A DNA stretch of 16,575 nt from an uncultured Erysipelotrichaceae bacterium (GCA_902796215.1 CADBNY010000016.1:1-16575); one strand, 5' to 3'. Shown: positions 1 through 6,964, counted from the stretch's first letter. The notes: generated from the letters alone by a model not told the origin. Numbers and translations: made by a program.

Positions 1-7
1 ATGTTAT

Positions 8-29
8 CCTCCTTATAATAATTTTATCA
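8..29 (-). promoter_or_regulatory. Possible minus-strand -10 and ribosome binding site of a gene beyond the left edge
   Basis: Read on the minus strand, positions 29-21 give an extended -10-like TGATAAAAT, and 14-8 give a perfect AAGGAGG. Seven bases then remain before the window ends, so a start codon could lie immediately outside. The spacing from -10 to Shine-Dalgarno is short, but other genes here also have short leaders. Nothing of the coding region is visible, and the match could be chance. Confidence 0.35.
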
Positions 30-35
30 TATAAA

Positions 36-69
36 AAAATCTACACACTTTTTATTTTGTGTAGATTTT
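36..69. repeat. 12-bp inverted repeat (hairpin or operator)
   Basis: The arms AAAATCTACACA (36-47) and TGTGTAGATTTT (58-69) are perfectly complementary around a 10-base T-rich loop. Runs of A on the left and T on the right would let the RNA form act as a terminator in either direction, for instance for a plus-strand gene ending before the window. Alternatively, it covers the -35 zone of a possible divergent minus-strand promoter, and lies upstream of the promoter at 111-119, so it could be a repressor operator. The sequence does not decide between these. Confidence 0.55.
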
Positions 70-110
70 CTTCAAATCACTTCTAATACTCTTTTTTTAT
101 TAAATAAATA

Positions 111-119
111 TGATATAAT
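111..119 (+). promoter_or_regulatory. Extended -10 promoter of the 148 gene
   Basis: TGATATAAT is a perfect extended -10 (TG, one base, TATAAT). No good -35 is seen 16-18 bases upstream, only a T run. The Shine-Dalgarno AAAGGAG (133-139) follows closely, giving a leader of about 20 bases before the ATG at 148. Confidence 0.7.
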
Positions 120-147
120 CAAAATACAATAGAAAGGAGTAATTAAA

Positions 148-705
148 ATGGAAGAAAAGAAAAAAAATAATGTAGGATTAATCGTACTTGTAGTTATTTT
201 ATTATTAACATGTATAGGAATGGGAACATTTATCTTTGTTAACAGAGATAAAATAATGACAAAAGAAAGCACTACAATATCAGAAACTGAAAAGAATAAG
301 ACAAATAGTAATACAGAAAAAGAAATAAAGCAGGACACAGAAAAAGACACGAAGCAGAGTACAGAAAAAGCAACAGATGGTAATACTAGCTTAAAATATT
401 GTGAAGGTACATATACTTATAATGACAATATACCTGTTGGTGATGGAGAATTACATAAACAAGTTCGTACATTGAAAAATGATGGTACTTTTAGTGGAAG
501 CAGAAATGATACAACAAAAGATGAAGGTACATATATAATAAAGGATGACACTATCATATTTATACATCATCCAGAAACTTATGGTGGACCAGATAATGCC
601 TCATATACTTCTACAAGTTATTATATTTCATCAGATTGTTCATACATGAGCTATGAATATCGAAAAAATGATGGTACTCCAGTCAAAATTAAATTAACTA
701 AATAA
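148..705 (+). CDS. Membrane-anchored extracytoplasmic protein of unknown function
   Basis: A 185-residue protein of no family I recognise. A short lysine-rich start (MEEKKKNN) is followed by one hydrophobic segment at residues 10-31. This fits an N-terminal anchor with the rest outside. The C22 context (LLTC) is a poor lipobox and the hydrophobic run continues past it, so a lipoprotein is unlikely. Residues 39-80 are a Thr/Lys/Glu linker with imperfect TEK repeats (TEKE, TEKD, TEKA). Residues 83-185 look like a small beta domain rich in Tyr, Thr and Gly, with two similar strands (GTYTYND at 87, GTYIIKDD at 127), and hold two cysteines, C85 and C164, that could form a disulfide. The start is set by AAAGGAG 9 bases upstream. 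It has its own promoter and terminator, so it is probably monocistronic. It could be a lipocalin- or META-like fold, but that is a guess. Confidence 0.8.
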   Translation: MEEKKKNNVGLIVLVVILLLTCIGMGTFIFVNRDKIMTKESTTISETEKNKTNSNTEKEIKQDTEKDTKQSTEKATDGNTSLKYCEGTYTYNDNIPVGDGELHKQVRTLKNDGTFSGSRNDTTKDEGTYIIKDDTIIFIHHPETYGGPDNASYTSTSYYISSDCSYMSYEYRKNDGTPVKIKLTK

Positions 706-754
706 AGAAGATTTAATTTTATAATCAAAAACATCATTATATTTAGAAAAACTG

Positions 755-780
755 AAAAAGACCAACAATGGTCTTTTTTT
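755..780 (+). terminator. Rho-independent terminator after the 148 gene
   Basis: AAAAAGACC (755-763) pairs with GGTCTTTTT (770-778) across the six-base loop AACAAT, and the U run continues to 780. It lies 50 bases past the stop codon at 705. It would also work weakly in reverse because of the A run on its left. Confidence 0.85.
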
Positions 781-977
781 GATAAAGTGATAGAAAAATA
801 CTAAAGAAGTATTATTATAAAATATAGATAAGGTTTATACTACTAGGCAAATATTTATAGAATAAAAAAATAAAATTAAATATGGATAATGTAGTTAAGA
901 TTTACACGAATAAAATATCAGACAAAATGTAATATCTATAAGCAAGGAAAGAATTAATATTAAGATTACTATTAACT

Positions 978-999
978 TTTGTTATACGATTATAACAAA
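978..999. repeat. 9-bp inverted repeat with 4-bp spacer
   Basis: TTTGTTATA (978-986), spacer CGAT, then TATAACAAA (991-999). The arms are perfect. The compact two-fold symmetry resembles a dimeric repressor site more than a terminator, as no U run follows. Confidence 0.5.
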
Positions 1000-1061
1000 G
1001 CATATTTGAGAAGATTAGATACTATATTTATATGAATTAGATAATGTCTCTGATGTTATAG

Positions 1062-1081
1062 ATATACTAATATTAGTATAT
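1062..1081. repeat. Perfect 20-bp palindrome
   Basis: The half-site ATATACTAAT is followed directly by its exact reverse complement ATTAGTATAT. It sits about 70 bases before the M48 protease start and about 22 bases upstream of the possible -35 at 1104. With no loop and no U run, it reads as an operator candidate. In such AT-rich DNA some short palindromes are expected, but 20 perfect bases is long. Confidence 0.55.
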
Positions 1082-1103
1082 TCTAAAAATAGTAATAATA
1101 GTA

Positions 1104-1132
1104 TTGTTATTAAATGGTTACAGTGATAATAT
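1104..1132 (+). promoter_or_regulatory. Possible promoter of the M48 protease gene
   Basis: TTGTTA (1104-1109), 17 bases, then TAATAT (1127-1132) preceded by TGA (1124-1126). The Shine-Dalgarno GAGGTGAT begins only 6 bases further on, so the leader would be very short. This fits other promoters here but lowers confidence. Confidence 0.4.
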
Positions 1133-1149
1133 AAAAGAGAGGTGATTTA

Positions 1150-2778
1150 ATGAAAAGTAAATTATTTGCTATATCAACATTCACATTAGTTGGCTTATAT
1201 GCATTATTAAGTATAATAATACTAGGAGTATGTTTATTTACTGGTATCAGTATGATTTATGGACTTTTAGCTAGTATTATTATTTTAATAATTCAATTTT
1301 TAATTGCTCCATGGCTAACAGATCTTTCTATGAAATGGTTCTATAAAGCTAAATTTGGAGCTGAAATACCAAACTATTTAAATGATTTTGTAGATGGTAT
1401 TTGTACAAAATACAATATGAAAAAGCCACAATTTGCTATTATAGATGATGGAGCACCTAATGCTTTTACCTATGGAAGAACAAAAAATGATGCCAGAATT
1501 GTTCTAACTCGTGGAATTTTTGAATTACTAGATGAGGAAGAAATAAAAGCAGTAGTTGGTCATGAACTTGGGCATGTTGTTCATTATGATATGTTGTTCA
1601 TGACAGTTGCACAATTAGTTCCACTAATTCTTTATTTTGTTTATCAAGTATTGATGGACACGAATGACAGTAAGAGTAGCAGTAACAATGATAACGGTGG
1701 ATATGCACAACTAATTGGAGTTGTTGCCTATATTTTATATATTATTTCCCAATATATTATTTTATGGTTGTCTAGAACAAGAGAATATTATGCTGATGAA
1801 TTCAGTGGAGAAGAAACTCAAAACCCAAATGCCTTAGCAAACGCACTTGTAAAAATTGGATTTGGACTCACTGTTAATTCCAATTCAAATGATGAAAATA
1901 AGGATAAGAAGAACAAAGTTAGATCTACAAAAAATGTTGGAGCTTTAGGTATTTTTGATTCCAAAACATCAAAAAGTTTAATAGTTTCATCAAATAATGA
2001 TGTTAATGATAAAACAAGTATAAAGAATGCAATGAAGTGGGAAATGTGGAATCCATGGGCAATTATTTATCAATTAAATTCTACTCATCCACTAATATCA
2101 AAAAGATTACTAGCAATTAGCTCTAAAAGCAAAGATTATGGACAAGAACCATATATTGTATTTGACTTAGAAAAAAAAGAAAGTTATGTGGATGATTTTC
2201 TTATTGAATTATTAATAAAATACTTACCTAGTTTTTGGTTCTTGATAGCTGCAATTCTTTGTGTCGCATTCTTTAATGCTGATAATGAAAAATATGCTTT
2301 TATGAGCGCTGGAATATGTGGGATAATCGGAACAATATTCTTGATTATCAGATATAAAAGAAGCCATAAAAAAGGTTATAATCCACGAACAATAAAAGAT
2401 TTGCTTGGAGAAGTTAAAGTTAGTGGAGTAACTTCAGTACCTTGTATATTAGAAGGTAATGTCATTGGTAAAGGTGATCCAGGATGTATATTTAATGAGG
2501 ATTTTACACTTAAAGATTCGACAGGAATTATATTTTTAGATTATAATCAACCACTTTGGATTTTAAATAAAGTTTTTGCTTTGTTTAAATCTCATCAATA
2601 TATTGATAAAAGAATTAAGGTTAAAGGTTGGTATAGAAGAAGCCCTGTACCATATGTAGAAATATATGAATGGGAAGTAGATGGAAAGAAAAAGAAAGTT
2701 TATACTTATTTAATTAACATGATTTTTTATTTTCTATTAATTGGAATATTTATTTTCTTAATTTGTTTAGGAATATAG
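1150..2778 (+). CDS. M48 family membrane zinc metalloprotease, HtpX-like, with C-terminal extension
   Basis: A 542-residue membrane protease of the M48 (HtpX/Ste24-like) family, which degrades misfolded or specific membrane proteins at the cytoplasmic membrane. Two hydrophobic segments (about 5-30 and 37-55) precede the zinc site HELGH (H138, E139, H142). Two further segments follow (150-168 and 186-206), and the usual SRTREYYAD motif supplies the third ligand, E212. STHPLISKRL at 311-320 is the typical end of the M48 domain. E. coli HtpX is about 290 residues. This protein adds a polar insert (240-295, Asn/Lys/Ser rich), two more membrane segments (358-375 and 383-401), a beta-rich domain (about 420-515, possibly OB-like) and a final membrane segment (521-541). 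Start: GAGGTGAT just upstream of ATG 1150. I withhold the symbol htpX because of the different architecture. Substrate unknown. Confidence 0.88.
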   Translation: MKSKLFAISTFTLVGLYALLSIIILGVCLFTGISMIYGLLASIIILIIQFLIAPWLTDLSMKWFYKAKFGAEIPNYLNDFVDGICTKYNMKKPQFAIIDDGAPNAFTYGRTKNDARIVLTRGIFELLDEEEIKAVVGHELGHVVHYDMLFMTVAQLVPLILYFVYQVLMDTNDSKSSSNNDNGGYAQLIGVVAYILYIISQYIILWLSRTREYYADEFSGEETQNPNALANALVKIGFGLTVNSNSNDENKDKKNKVRSTKNVGALGIFDSKTSKSLIVSSNNDVNDKTSIKNAMKWEMWNPWAIIYQLNSTHPLISKRLLAISSKSKDYGQEPYIVFDLEKKESYVDDFLIELLIKYLPSFWFLIAAILCVAFFNADNEKYAFMSAGICGIIGTIFLIIRYKRSHKKGYNPRTIKDLLGEVKVSGVTSVPCILEGNVIGKGDPGCIFNEDFTLKDSTGIIFLDYNQPLWILNKVFALFKSHQYIDKRIKVKGWYRRSPVPYVEIYEWEVDGKKKKVYTYLINMIFYFLLIGIFIFLICLGI

Positions 2779-2799
2779 AGTACTTAGTACTCTTTTTTT
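2776..2799 (+). terminator. Terminator starting inside the M48 stop codon
   Basis: AGAGTAC (2777-2783) pairs with GTACTCT (2787-2793) across the loop TTA, followed by a U run to 2799. The stem begins within the TAG stop (2776-2778), so the terminating ribosome would cover its 5' arm. Confidence 0.85.
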
Positions 2800-2819
2800 A
2801 TCAACAAAATTGTGGATAA
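2798..2819. promoter_or_regulatory. Facing pair of DnaA-box-like sites
   Basis: TGTGGATAA (2811-2819) is the exact reverse complement of the DnaA box consensus TTATCCACA. Four bases to its left, TTATCAACA (2798-2806) is the same box with one mismatch, in the opposite orientation. They lie between the M48 terminator and the promoter at 2874, beside very AT-rich DNA. No dnaA, dnaN or oriC genes are near, so this would be a regulatory or titration site rather than an origin. DnaA binding is inferred. Confidence 0.4.
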
Positions 2820-2873
2820 AATAAAAATAAAAACTTGCAAATAACAAAAAACACTACAATTTAATTATTTTTT

Positions 2874-2882
2874 TGATATAAT
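2874..2882 (+). promoter_or_regulatory. Extended -10 promoter of the 2907-3856 unit
   Basis: TGATATAAT, a perfect extended -10, identical to those at 111 and 6965. The -35 zone is poor. The predicted start of transcription, near 2889, leaves no room for a ribosome binding site ahead of the ATG at 2895. This supports the next ATG, at 2907, as the start. Confidence 0.7.
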
Positions 2883-2906
2883 AAAATTATAAGAATGGAG
2901 AAAAAT

Positions 2907-3299
2907 ATGGAAGAAGTATATGATTTTTTAAAAAAATGTGGAATTTTTTACATCGCAACAATTGATGGAGATAAACCTAGAGTTAGACCTTTTGGAGTAG
3001 TAAATATTTACGAAAAAAAATTATATATTCAAACAGGAAAAATAAAGCGTGTATCAAAGCAAATTCAAACAAATCCCAATATAGAAATATGTGGATATAT
3101 TGATAATAAATGGTTAAGAGTTGAAGCAAAAGCAATAAGAGATGATAGAAGAGAAGCAAAAAAGAGTATGTTAGATGCTAATCCTACTTTAAGAAGTATG
3201 TATGATGAAGATGATGCTAATACAGAAGTATTATATTTAGAAAATGCCAAAGGAACATTCTATTCTTTTACAGAAGAACCTAGAGAAGTTCATTTTTAG
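2907..3299 (+). CDS. Pyridoxamine 5'-phosphate oxidase-like flavin-binding split-barrel protein
   Basis: A 130-residue single-domain protein of the FMN-binding split-barrel superfamily. Features typical of the family are the opening helix with FLKKCGIFYIATIDGD, the R(V)RPFG segment that lines the flavin site, then strands ending in KGTFYSF. Relatives bind FMN or F420 and act as small reductases or oxidases (nitroreductase-like NimA proteins belong here), but the substrate cannot be read from sequence. I start it at ATG 2907, with GGAG at 2897-2900 six bases ahead. The in-frame ATG at 2895 would add MEKN but would be almost leaderless. The next gene begins 8 bases after the stop, so the two are co-transcribed. 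Soluble, cytoplasmic. Confidence 0.82.
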   Translation: MEEVYDFLKKCGIFYIATIDGDKPRVRPFGVVNIYEKKLYIQTGKIKRVSKQIQTNPNIEICGYIDNKWLRVEAKAIRDDRREAKKSMLDANPTLRSMYDEDDANTEVLYLENAKGTFYSFTEEPREVHF

Positions 3300-3307
3300 G
3301 AGTAATT

Positions 3308-3856
3308 ATGTTATATATAGGAATAATTTTTATTGCAATAATAGGAACTCTTCTACATTTTACTTATGAATGGAGTAGGCACAATAAGTTTGTTGCTATT
3401 TTTTCAGCAGTAAATGAAAGTACTTGGGAACACATTAAAATATGCATGACTCCAACATTTTTATGGAGTTTATATGATGGCTATGTTTATGGATTAAATG
3501 CCAATTATTTTATTGGAAAATCCCTAAGCTTATTAGCAATCATAATACTAATACCAATATTATTTTATAGTTACACAGCATTCACAAAAAAATCTATTTT
3601 AGTTATAGATGTTATATGCTTTTATATAACAGTAATATGCTCAAATCTAATATTTTATCATTTTATAAATACGGAACCTATTCCTTTTATTTATACATAT
3701 GCAAGTCGCATATTGCTATTTTTTGAAATCTGTGCCTATATTTTCTTAACTTTTAATCCACTAAAAAATTTTCTTTTTAAAGACCCCATTTCTCACAAGT
3801 ATGGATTGTCTGGACATACAGAAATAGATCATCATAACCATAATCATAAACACTAA
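3308..3856 (+). CDS. DUF6512-like multi-pass membrane protein with histidine tail
   Basis: A 182-residue membrane protein that I match from memory to the DUF6512 family of Firmicutes, function unknown. It opens with a hydrophobic segment (1-16), then the polar motif HFTYEWSRHNKFVAIFSAVNE followed by STWEHIK (17-44), which is the most conserved-looking part. Further membrane segments lie at about 47-62, 70-90, 97-116 and 130-148. The C-terminal 30 residues are soluble and end in a histidine cluster (HHNHNHKH, 175-182) that could bind a metal such as Zn or Ni. The Shine-Dalgarno AGGAGT overlaps the stop codon of the flavoprotein gene upstream, so translation is probably coupled. No terminator follows within the 110 bases to the next gene. 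Confidence 0.72.
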   Translation: MLYIGIIFIAIIGTLLHFTYEWSRHNKFVAIFSAVNESTWEHIKICMTPTFLWSLYDGYVYGLNANYFIGKSLSLLAIIILIPILFYSYTAFTKKSILVIDVICFYITVICSNLIFYHFINTEPIPFIYTYASRILLFFEICAYIFLTFNPLKNFLFKDPISHKYGLSGHTEIDHHNHNHKH

Positions 3857-3966
3857 TAATTTACAAGAAAGATTTAATAGTAAAAAAAGAATTATAATAA
3901 CAATTTTAATAATATAACAACTACAAAAATTTAGAAAAACTTATAAAAAATAAGGGGTGAAATAAT

Positions 3967-4572
3967 TTGAATTTATCAAAAAGAACAAAAACAAGCCTAA
4001 TATTTTTAGGAATAATTATAGTTCTAACTACTTTTTTAGGCGTTGGTTATGCCCAAATTGCAGCTGTAGATTTAGTGATTACAGGAACAGCAAGCATAAA
4101 AAAACAAGAAGGAATTATGATTACAAATGTCATATATTTTAATGGTACTAATGTAAATTCAAAACTTTCAGCAATAAATGATTTTTATCAAACAACAATG
4201 GATAGTACCATAGTATTAAATAATGATTTAGAATCCAATATAACATATCAAATAAATATTCAAAATACACTTAATGAGGAATATATTTTTGCTGGAGTAG
4301 TATATGATCCTAATTTTTATGATAATCAAAATATAATTTATGAAATATCTGGAATAAATATAGGAGATAAAATAAAACCAAATGAAATAAAAACACTAAT
4401 GATAACATTCAAGTATAATGGAACAAGTCTTATAAATAATACTTTAAATTCTTTTTTAAACTTTAAATTTCAAAAAGAAGAAGCTATTTCAACAGAAAAT
4501 ATTCAAAATGCTATTGAAGAAAATCAAGTGTTATCAGCAAAAGAAGAAATAACATCTGAACAAACACAATAA
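3967..4572 (+). CDS. Secreted or N-terminally anchored surface protein, stand-alone domain, TTG start
   Basis: A 201-residue protein. The start is TTG at 3967, six bases after AAGGGGTGA. Residues 1-29 form a signal sequence: basic start (NLSKRTKTS), hydrophobic core, then LGVGYAQI. This GxGYA ending, followed by beta strands (LVITGTAS), resembles the SipW-cognate (TasA/camelysin) signal class, but no SipW peptidase is visible here. Residues 30-170 form a beta-rich domain that is clearly homologous to residues 36-179 of the next gene's product (shared MITNVIY/MITDIKY, IVLNNDL/IVLGNDL, ITFKY and LNFKF/INFKF). The tail (171-201) is acidic and Gln/Glu rich. There is no LPXTG, C-terminal membrane segment or lipobox, so it is either released or held by an uncleaved N-terminus. 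No function is known to me. It could be a partner, regulator or fibre subunit for the larger paralogue. Confidence 0.75.
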   Translation: MNLSKRTKTSLIFLGIIIVLTTFLGVGYAQIAAVDLVITGTASIKKQEGIMITNVIYFNGTNVNSKLSAINDFYQTTMDSTIVLNNDLESNITYQINIQNTLNEEYIFAGVVYDPNFYDNQNIIYEISGINIGDKIKPNEIKTLMITFKYNGTSLINNTLNSFLNFKFQKEEAISTENIQNAIEENQVLSAKEEITSEQTQ

Positions 4573-4716
4573 AAGGTAATATAAGATAAAAAAATAAGAA
4601 AAGAAATAATATCAATGCTTTATATATTTATAAAATATAGGAATAAAATCAATAAAAATGAAAAACATAATAATAAAGAGAATCTATATTTATAAGTATA
4701 AAAGGTGGGATACATT

Positions 4717-6942
4717 TTGAAAACACAAAATCAAAAAAAGAAGGATAAAAAAATAAGAGAAAGACCTCTTTTTTTTATATTAATCATTTTTTTAAATCTA
4801 ATTTTAGGAATTGGCTACGCTGAATTTGCAAATATTAATTTAAATATTGAAGGAGAAGCATCATCCCATTCACTTAAAGAAGTAATGATTACAGATATAA
4901 AATATGTAAGTAGTACTAGCACTGACCAGACTCTATCAGTAATGAATGAACCATATTTAACAATAATGAATAGTAAAATCGTATTAGGAAATGACTTATC
5001 ATCACAAATTACATTTAAAATAAAAATAAAAAATAATACAGAACTTCCTGCAACATATATAGATGCAATATATGATACCGAAATTGGATATGATAATACA
5101 GATATTCAATTTTTTTTAAATGGAATAACAAAAGGAAATATCTTAAATTCCAAAGAAGAAAAGGAGTTTACAATAACGTTTAAATACAAAGAAATGTTAG
5201 CAGAAATCACAAATAAGACTTTAAACGCTTACATAAATTTTAAATTTGATATTCAAAACAAAGTAGCTAGAATAAATAACACTTATTATGATTCACTACA
5301 GTCAGCAGTAAATGCAGTTCCAAAAAATAATATAGAAACAAAAATTAACTTATTACAAGATGCAAATGAATTGGTAGAAATAAGTCAAAATCATAATATT
5401 ATCATAGATTTAGAAAATCATACTTTAAATAACTATCAAAACAACCCTATTATTGAAAATAAAGGAAAACTAGTCATTCAAAATGGAGAATTAAAAACAA
5501 ACGCAGTTCAAGGAGCAATTAATAATGAGCCCACAGGAAATTTAAAAATAGAAAATACAAATATTACTGCAACAAATACTAAACAAGCATTATACAATAA
5601 TGGAGGAAACGCAGAAATTATTGGAAATTCTAATTTAACATCTACATCAAACCAAAGACCTGCAGTTCAGAATATAAATAATGGAACACTAATAATAAAA
5701 GAAGGAAACATAATTTCTTTTGGGTTTAGTGCTATTATAAATGAAGGAAACTTAACTATTGGAGTAAAAGATAATAATCCTAATAGAATATCTCCAAACA
5801 TTCAAGGAAAAACTTATGGAGTAAATAGCACGGTAAATTATAATTTTTACAATGGAAGCTTAAAAGGTCAAGAAAAGGCAACAAATAATAATTCTTATAT
5901 AAATGATAAAGAAGAAGAGTACAACATTGCCCAAGCAGAAGAAATTATAGGAGGAAAAACATATAAAGTTATTTTTTTAGCAGAAACATACACAGTAACA
6001 TTTGATGCCAATGGTGGAACAACAAGCGAAACAACAAGAAATATTGCTAAAGGAGAAAAATTATGTACCCCACCAGCTGCAAGCAATCCAGGATATTCTT
6101 TTATTGGATGGTTTACAGACAGAACTACAGGAACACAAATAAATGAAAATACCATCATAAACGAAAATAATATATATTATGCCCATTGGCAAACAGAAAA
6201 AACAGCGGAAATAAACGACATAGAATATAAAACACTTCAAGAGGCAATAAATGCTGTAGCAAAAAATAATATATCTGTGGAAATAAAAGTTTTAAAGGAT
6301 ATTAAGGAAAACATTACAATATATTCAAATCAAAATATAACCCTAAATTTACAAACCCATACTTTAAAAAATAGTAATGAAAATCAGGCAATAAACAATA
6401 GTGGTAATCTAAATATTATAAATGGAACGATTACTTCAAGTGCTGGGAAAGCAACAATTGACAATAATGAAGGTGCAGTCTTAAGAATAACAGGATCAAA
6501 TATTATATCTACAGGAACCAGACAAGCAATCTATAACAAATCAAGAGCAACAGTAGAGATTAATGAAAATTCAACTATCATATCTTCTGCAACAGGAACA
6601 CCAGATACAACAACAATCCCAAGGGGAACGATTCAAAATTTAAGTGGAGGAATTATAAAAATTAATGGAGGAACAATTATTGGAACTAACCAGCAAGCAA
6701 TTTCTAATGATGGGTTACTAACAATAGGAAATAAAGATAATAATATTAATAGCAGCACCCCTATAATTCAAGGAGAAACTTATGGAATAATAAGTACAAA
6801 TTCAATATACTTTTATGATGGAACAATAAAAGGAATTTTAGATGCTATATCAGGAAATATTACAGAATCTGAAACACCACTTATAAATAATACAGAAACA
6901 ATAAATAGTAAAACATATAAAACGCTTTATAATAGTAATTAA
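4717..6942 (+). CDS. Large surface protein with duplicated beta-helix-like modules and one InlB-type B-repeat
   Basis: A 741-residue secreted protein. I start it at TTG 4717: AAGGTGGGA (4702-4710) is a ribosome binding site at the right distance, whereas the in-frame GTG at 4705 lies inside that site. Residues 17-35 are a signal segment ending LGIGYAEF. Residues 36-179 match the product of the gene just upstream. Residues 187-424 and 499-738 are two copies of one module: each opens with a Y.(S/T)LQ.A(V/I)NAV..NNI segment, continues with N/G-rich turns of the NGxLxIxNG type, typical of right-handed beta-helices, and ends GGKTYK/NSKTYK. Between them, residues 425-492 are an InlB B-repeat (Listeria-Bacteroides repeat): VTFDANGGT, then GYSFIGWFTD and YYAHW. 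Very rich in Asn, Thr and Ile; one cysteine only. No wall-sorting signal. Probably an adhesin or surface fibre; ligand unknown. Confidence 0.82.
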   Translation: MKTQNQKKKDKKIRERPLFFILIIFLNLILGIGYAEFANINLNIEGEASSHSLKEVMITDIKYVSSTSTDQTLSVMNEPYLTIMNSKIVLGNDLSSQITFKIKIKNNTELPATYIDAIYDTEIGYDNTDIQFFLNGITKGNILNSKEEKEFTITFKYKEMLAEITNKTLNAYINFKFDIQNKVARINNTYYDSLQSAVNAVPKNNIETKINLLQDANELVEISQNHNIIIDLENHTLNNYQNNPIIENKGKLVIQNGELKTNAVQGAINNEPTGNLKIENTNITATNTKQALYNNGGNAEIIGNSNLTSTSNQRPAVQNINNGTLIIKEGNIISFGFSAIINEGNLTIGVKDNNPNRISPNIQGKTYGVNSTVNYNFYNGSLKGQEKATNNNSYINDKEEEYNIAQAEEIIGGKTYKVIFLAETYTVTFDANGGTTSETTRNIAKGEKLCTPPAASNPGYSFIGWFTDRTTGTQINENTIINENNIYYAHWQTEKTAEINDIEYKTLQEAINAVAKNNISVEIKVLKDIKENITIYSNQNITLNLQTHTLKNSNENQAINNSGNLNIINGTITSSAGKATIDNNEGAVLRITGSNIISTGTRQAIYNKSRATVEINENSTIISSATGTPDTTTIPRGTIQNLSGGIIKINGGTIIGTNQQAISNDGLLTIGNKDNNINSSTPIIQGETYGIISTNSIYFYDGTIKGILDAISGNITESETPLINNTETINSKTYKTLYNSN
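5275..5988 (+). repeat. Beta-helix-like module, copy 1
   Basis: Encodes residues 187-424 of the large surface protein. Landmarks shared with copy 2: SLQSAVNAVPKNNI, LENHTLNN, KLVIQNGEL, KQALYNN, NLTIGVKDNN, IQGKTYGV, FYNGSLKG and GKTYKVIF. Copies agree in order and spacing throughout but have clearly diverged, so the duplication is old. Confidence 0.75.
5989..6192 (+). repeat. InlB-type B-repeat segment
   Basis: Encodes residues 425-492. VTFDANGGT opens the unit, GEKLCTPPAASNPGYSFIGWFTD forms its middle (positions 447-468), and YYAHW closes it, matching the Listeria-Bacteroides repeat pattern. A single unit, unlike the tandem arrays often seen, placed as a linker between the two large modules. 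Confidence 0.85.
6211..6930 (+). repeat. Beta-helix-like module, copy 2
   Basis: Encodes residues 499-738. Landmarks matching copy 1: TLQEAINAVAKNNI, LQTHTLKN, NLNIINGTI, RQAIYNK, LLTIGNKDNN, IQGETYGI, FYDGTIKG and SKTYKTLY. The protein ends three residues later without any anchor. Confidence 0.75.
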
Positions 6943-6964
6943 AAAAAGTAATTTCATAAATTCA

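Larger units (their letters stand above)
781..1149. other. Gene-free AT-rich stretch with palindromes
   Basis: With the terminator before it, this is the largest gene-free stretch in the window (706-1149). I find no ORF with a ribosome binding site on either strand, no tRNA fold and no transposon ends. It contains a small hairpin (AATACT 797-802 with AGTATT 808-813), an inverted repeat at 978-999 and a perfect palindrome at 1062-1081. A 33-codon open stretch in one frame (1019-1117) has protein-like composition but no start, so it may be a decayed gene or chance. An undescribed small RNA or regulatory region cannot be excluded. Confidence 0.6.

Noticed and set aside
1019..1117. Open stretch of 33 codons in the empty region, with protein-like composition, as a possible broken gene
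   Set aside because: No start codon with a ribosome binding site, no family resemblance, and neighbouring frames are closed by many stops. Chance is as likely.
2895..2906. ATG at 2895 as the start of the flavoprotein
   Set aside because: It would be almost leaderless after the -10 at 2877-2882 and has no ribosome binding site; GGAG fits ATG 2907.
4705..4716. GTG at 4705 as the start of the large surface protein
   Set aside because: It lies inside the Shine-Dalgarno AAGGTGGGA. The TTG at 4717 has the right spacing and matches the TTG start of the upstream paralogue.
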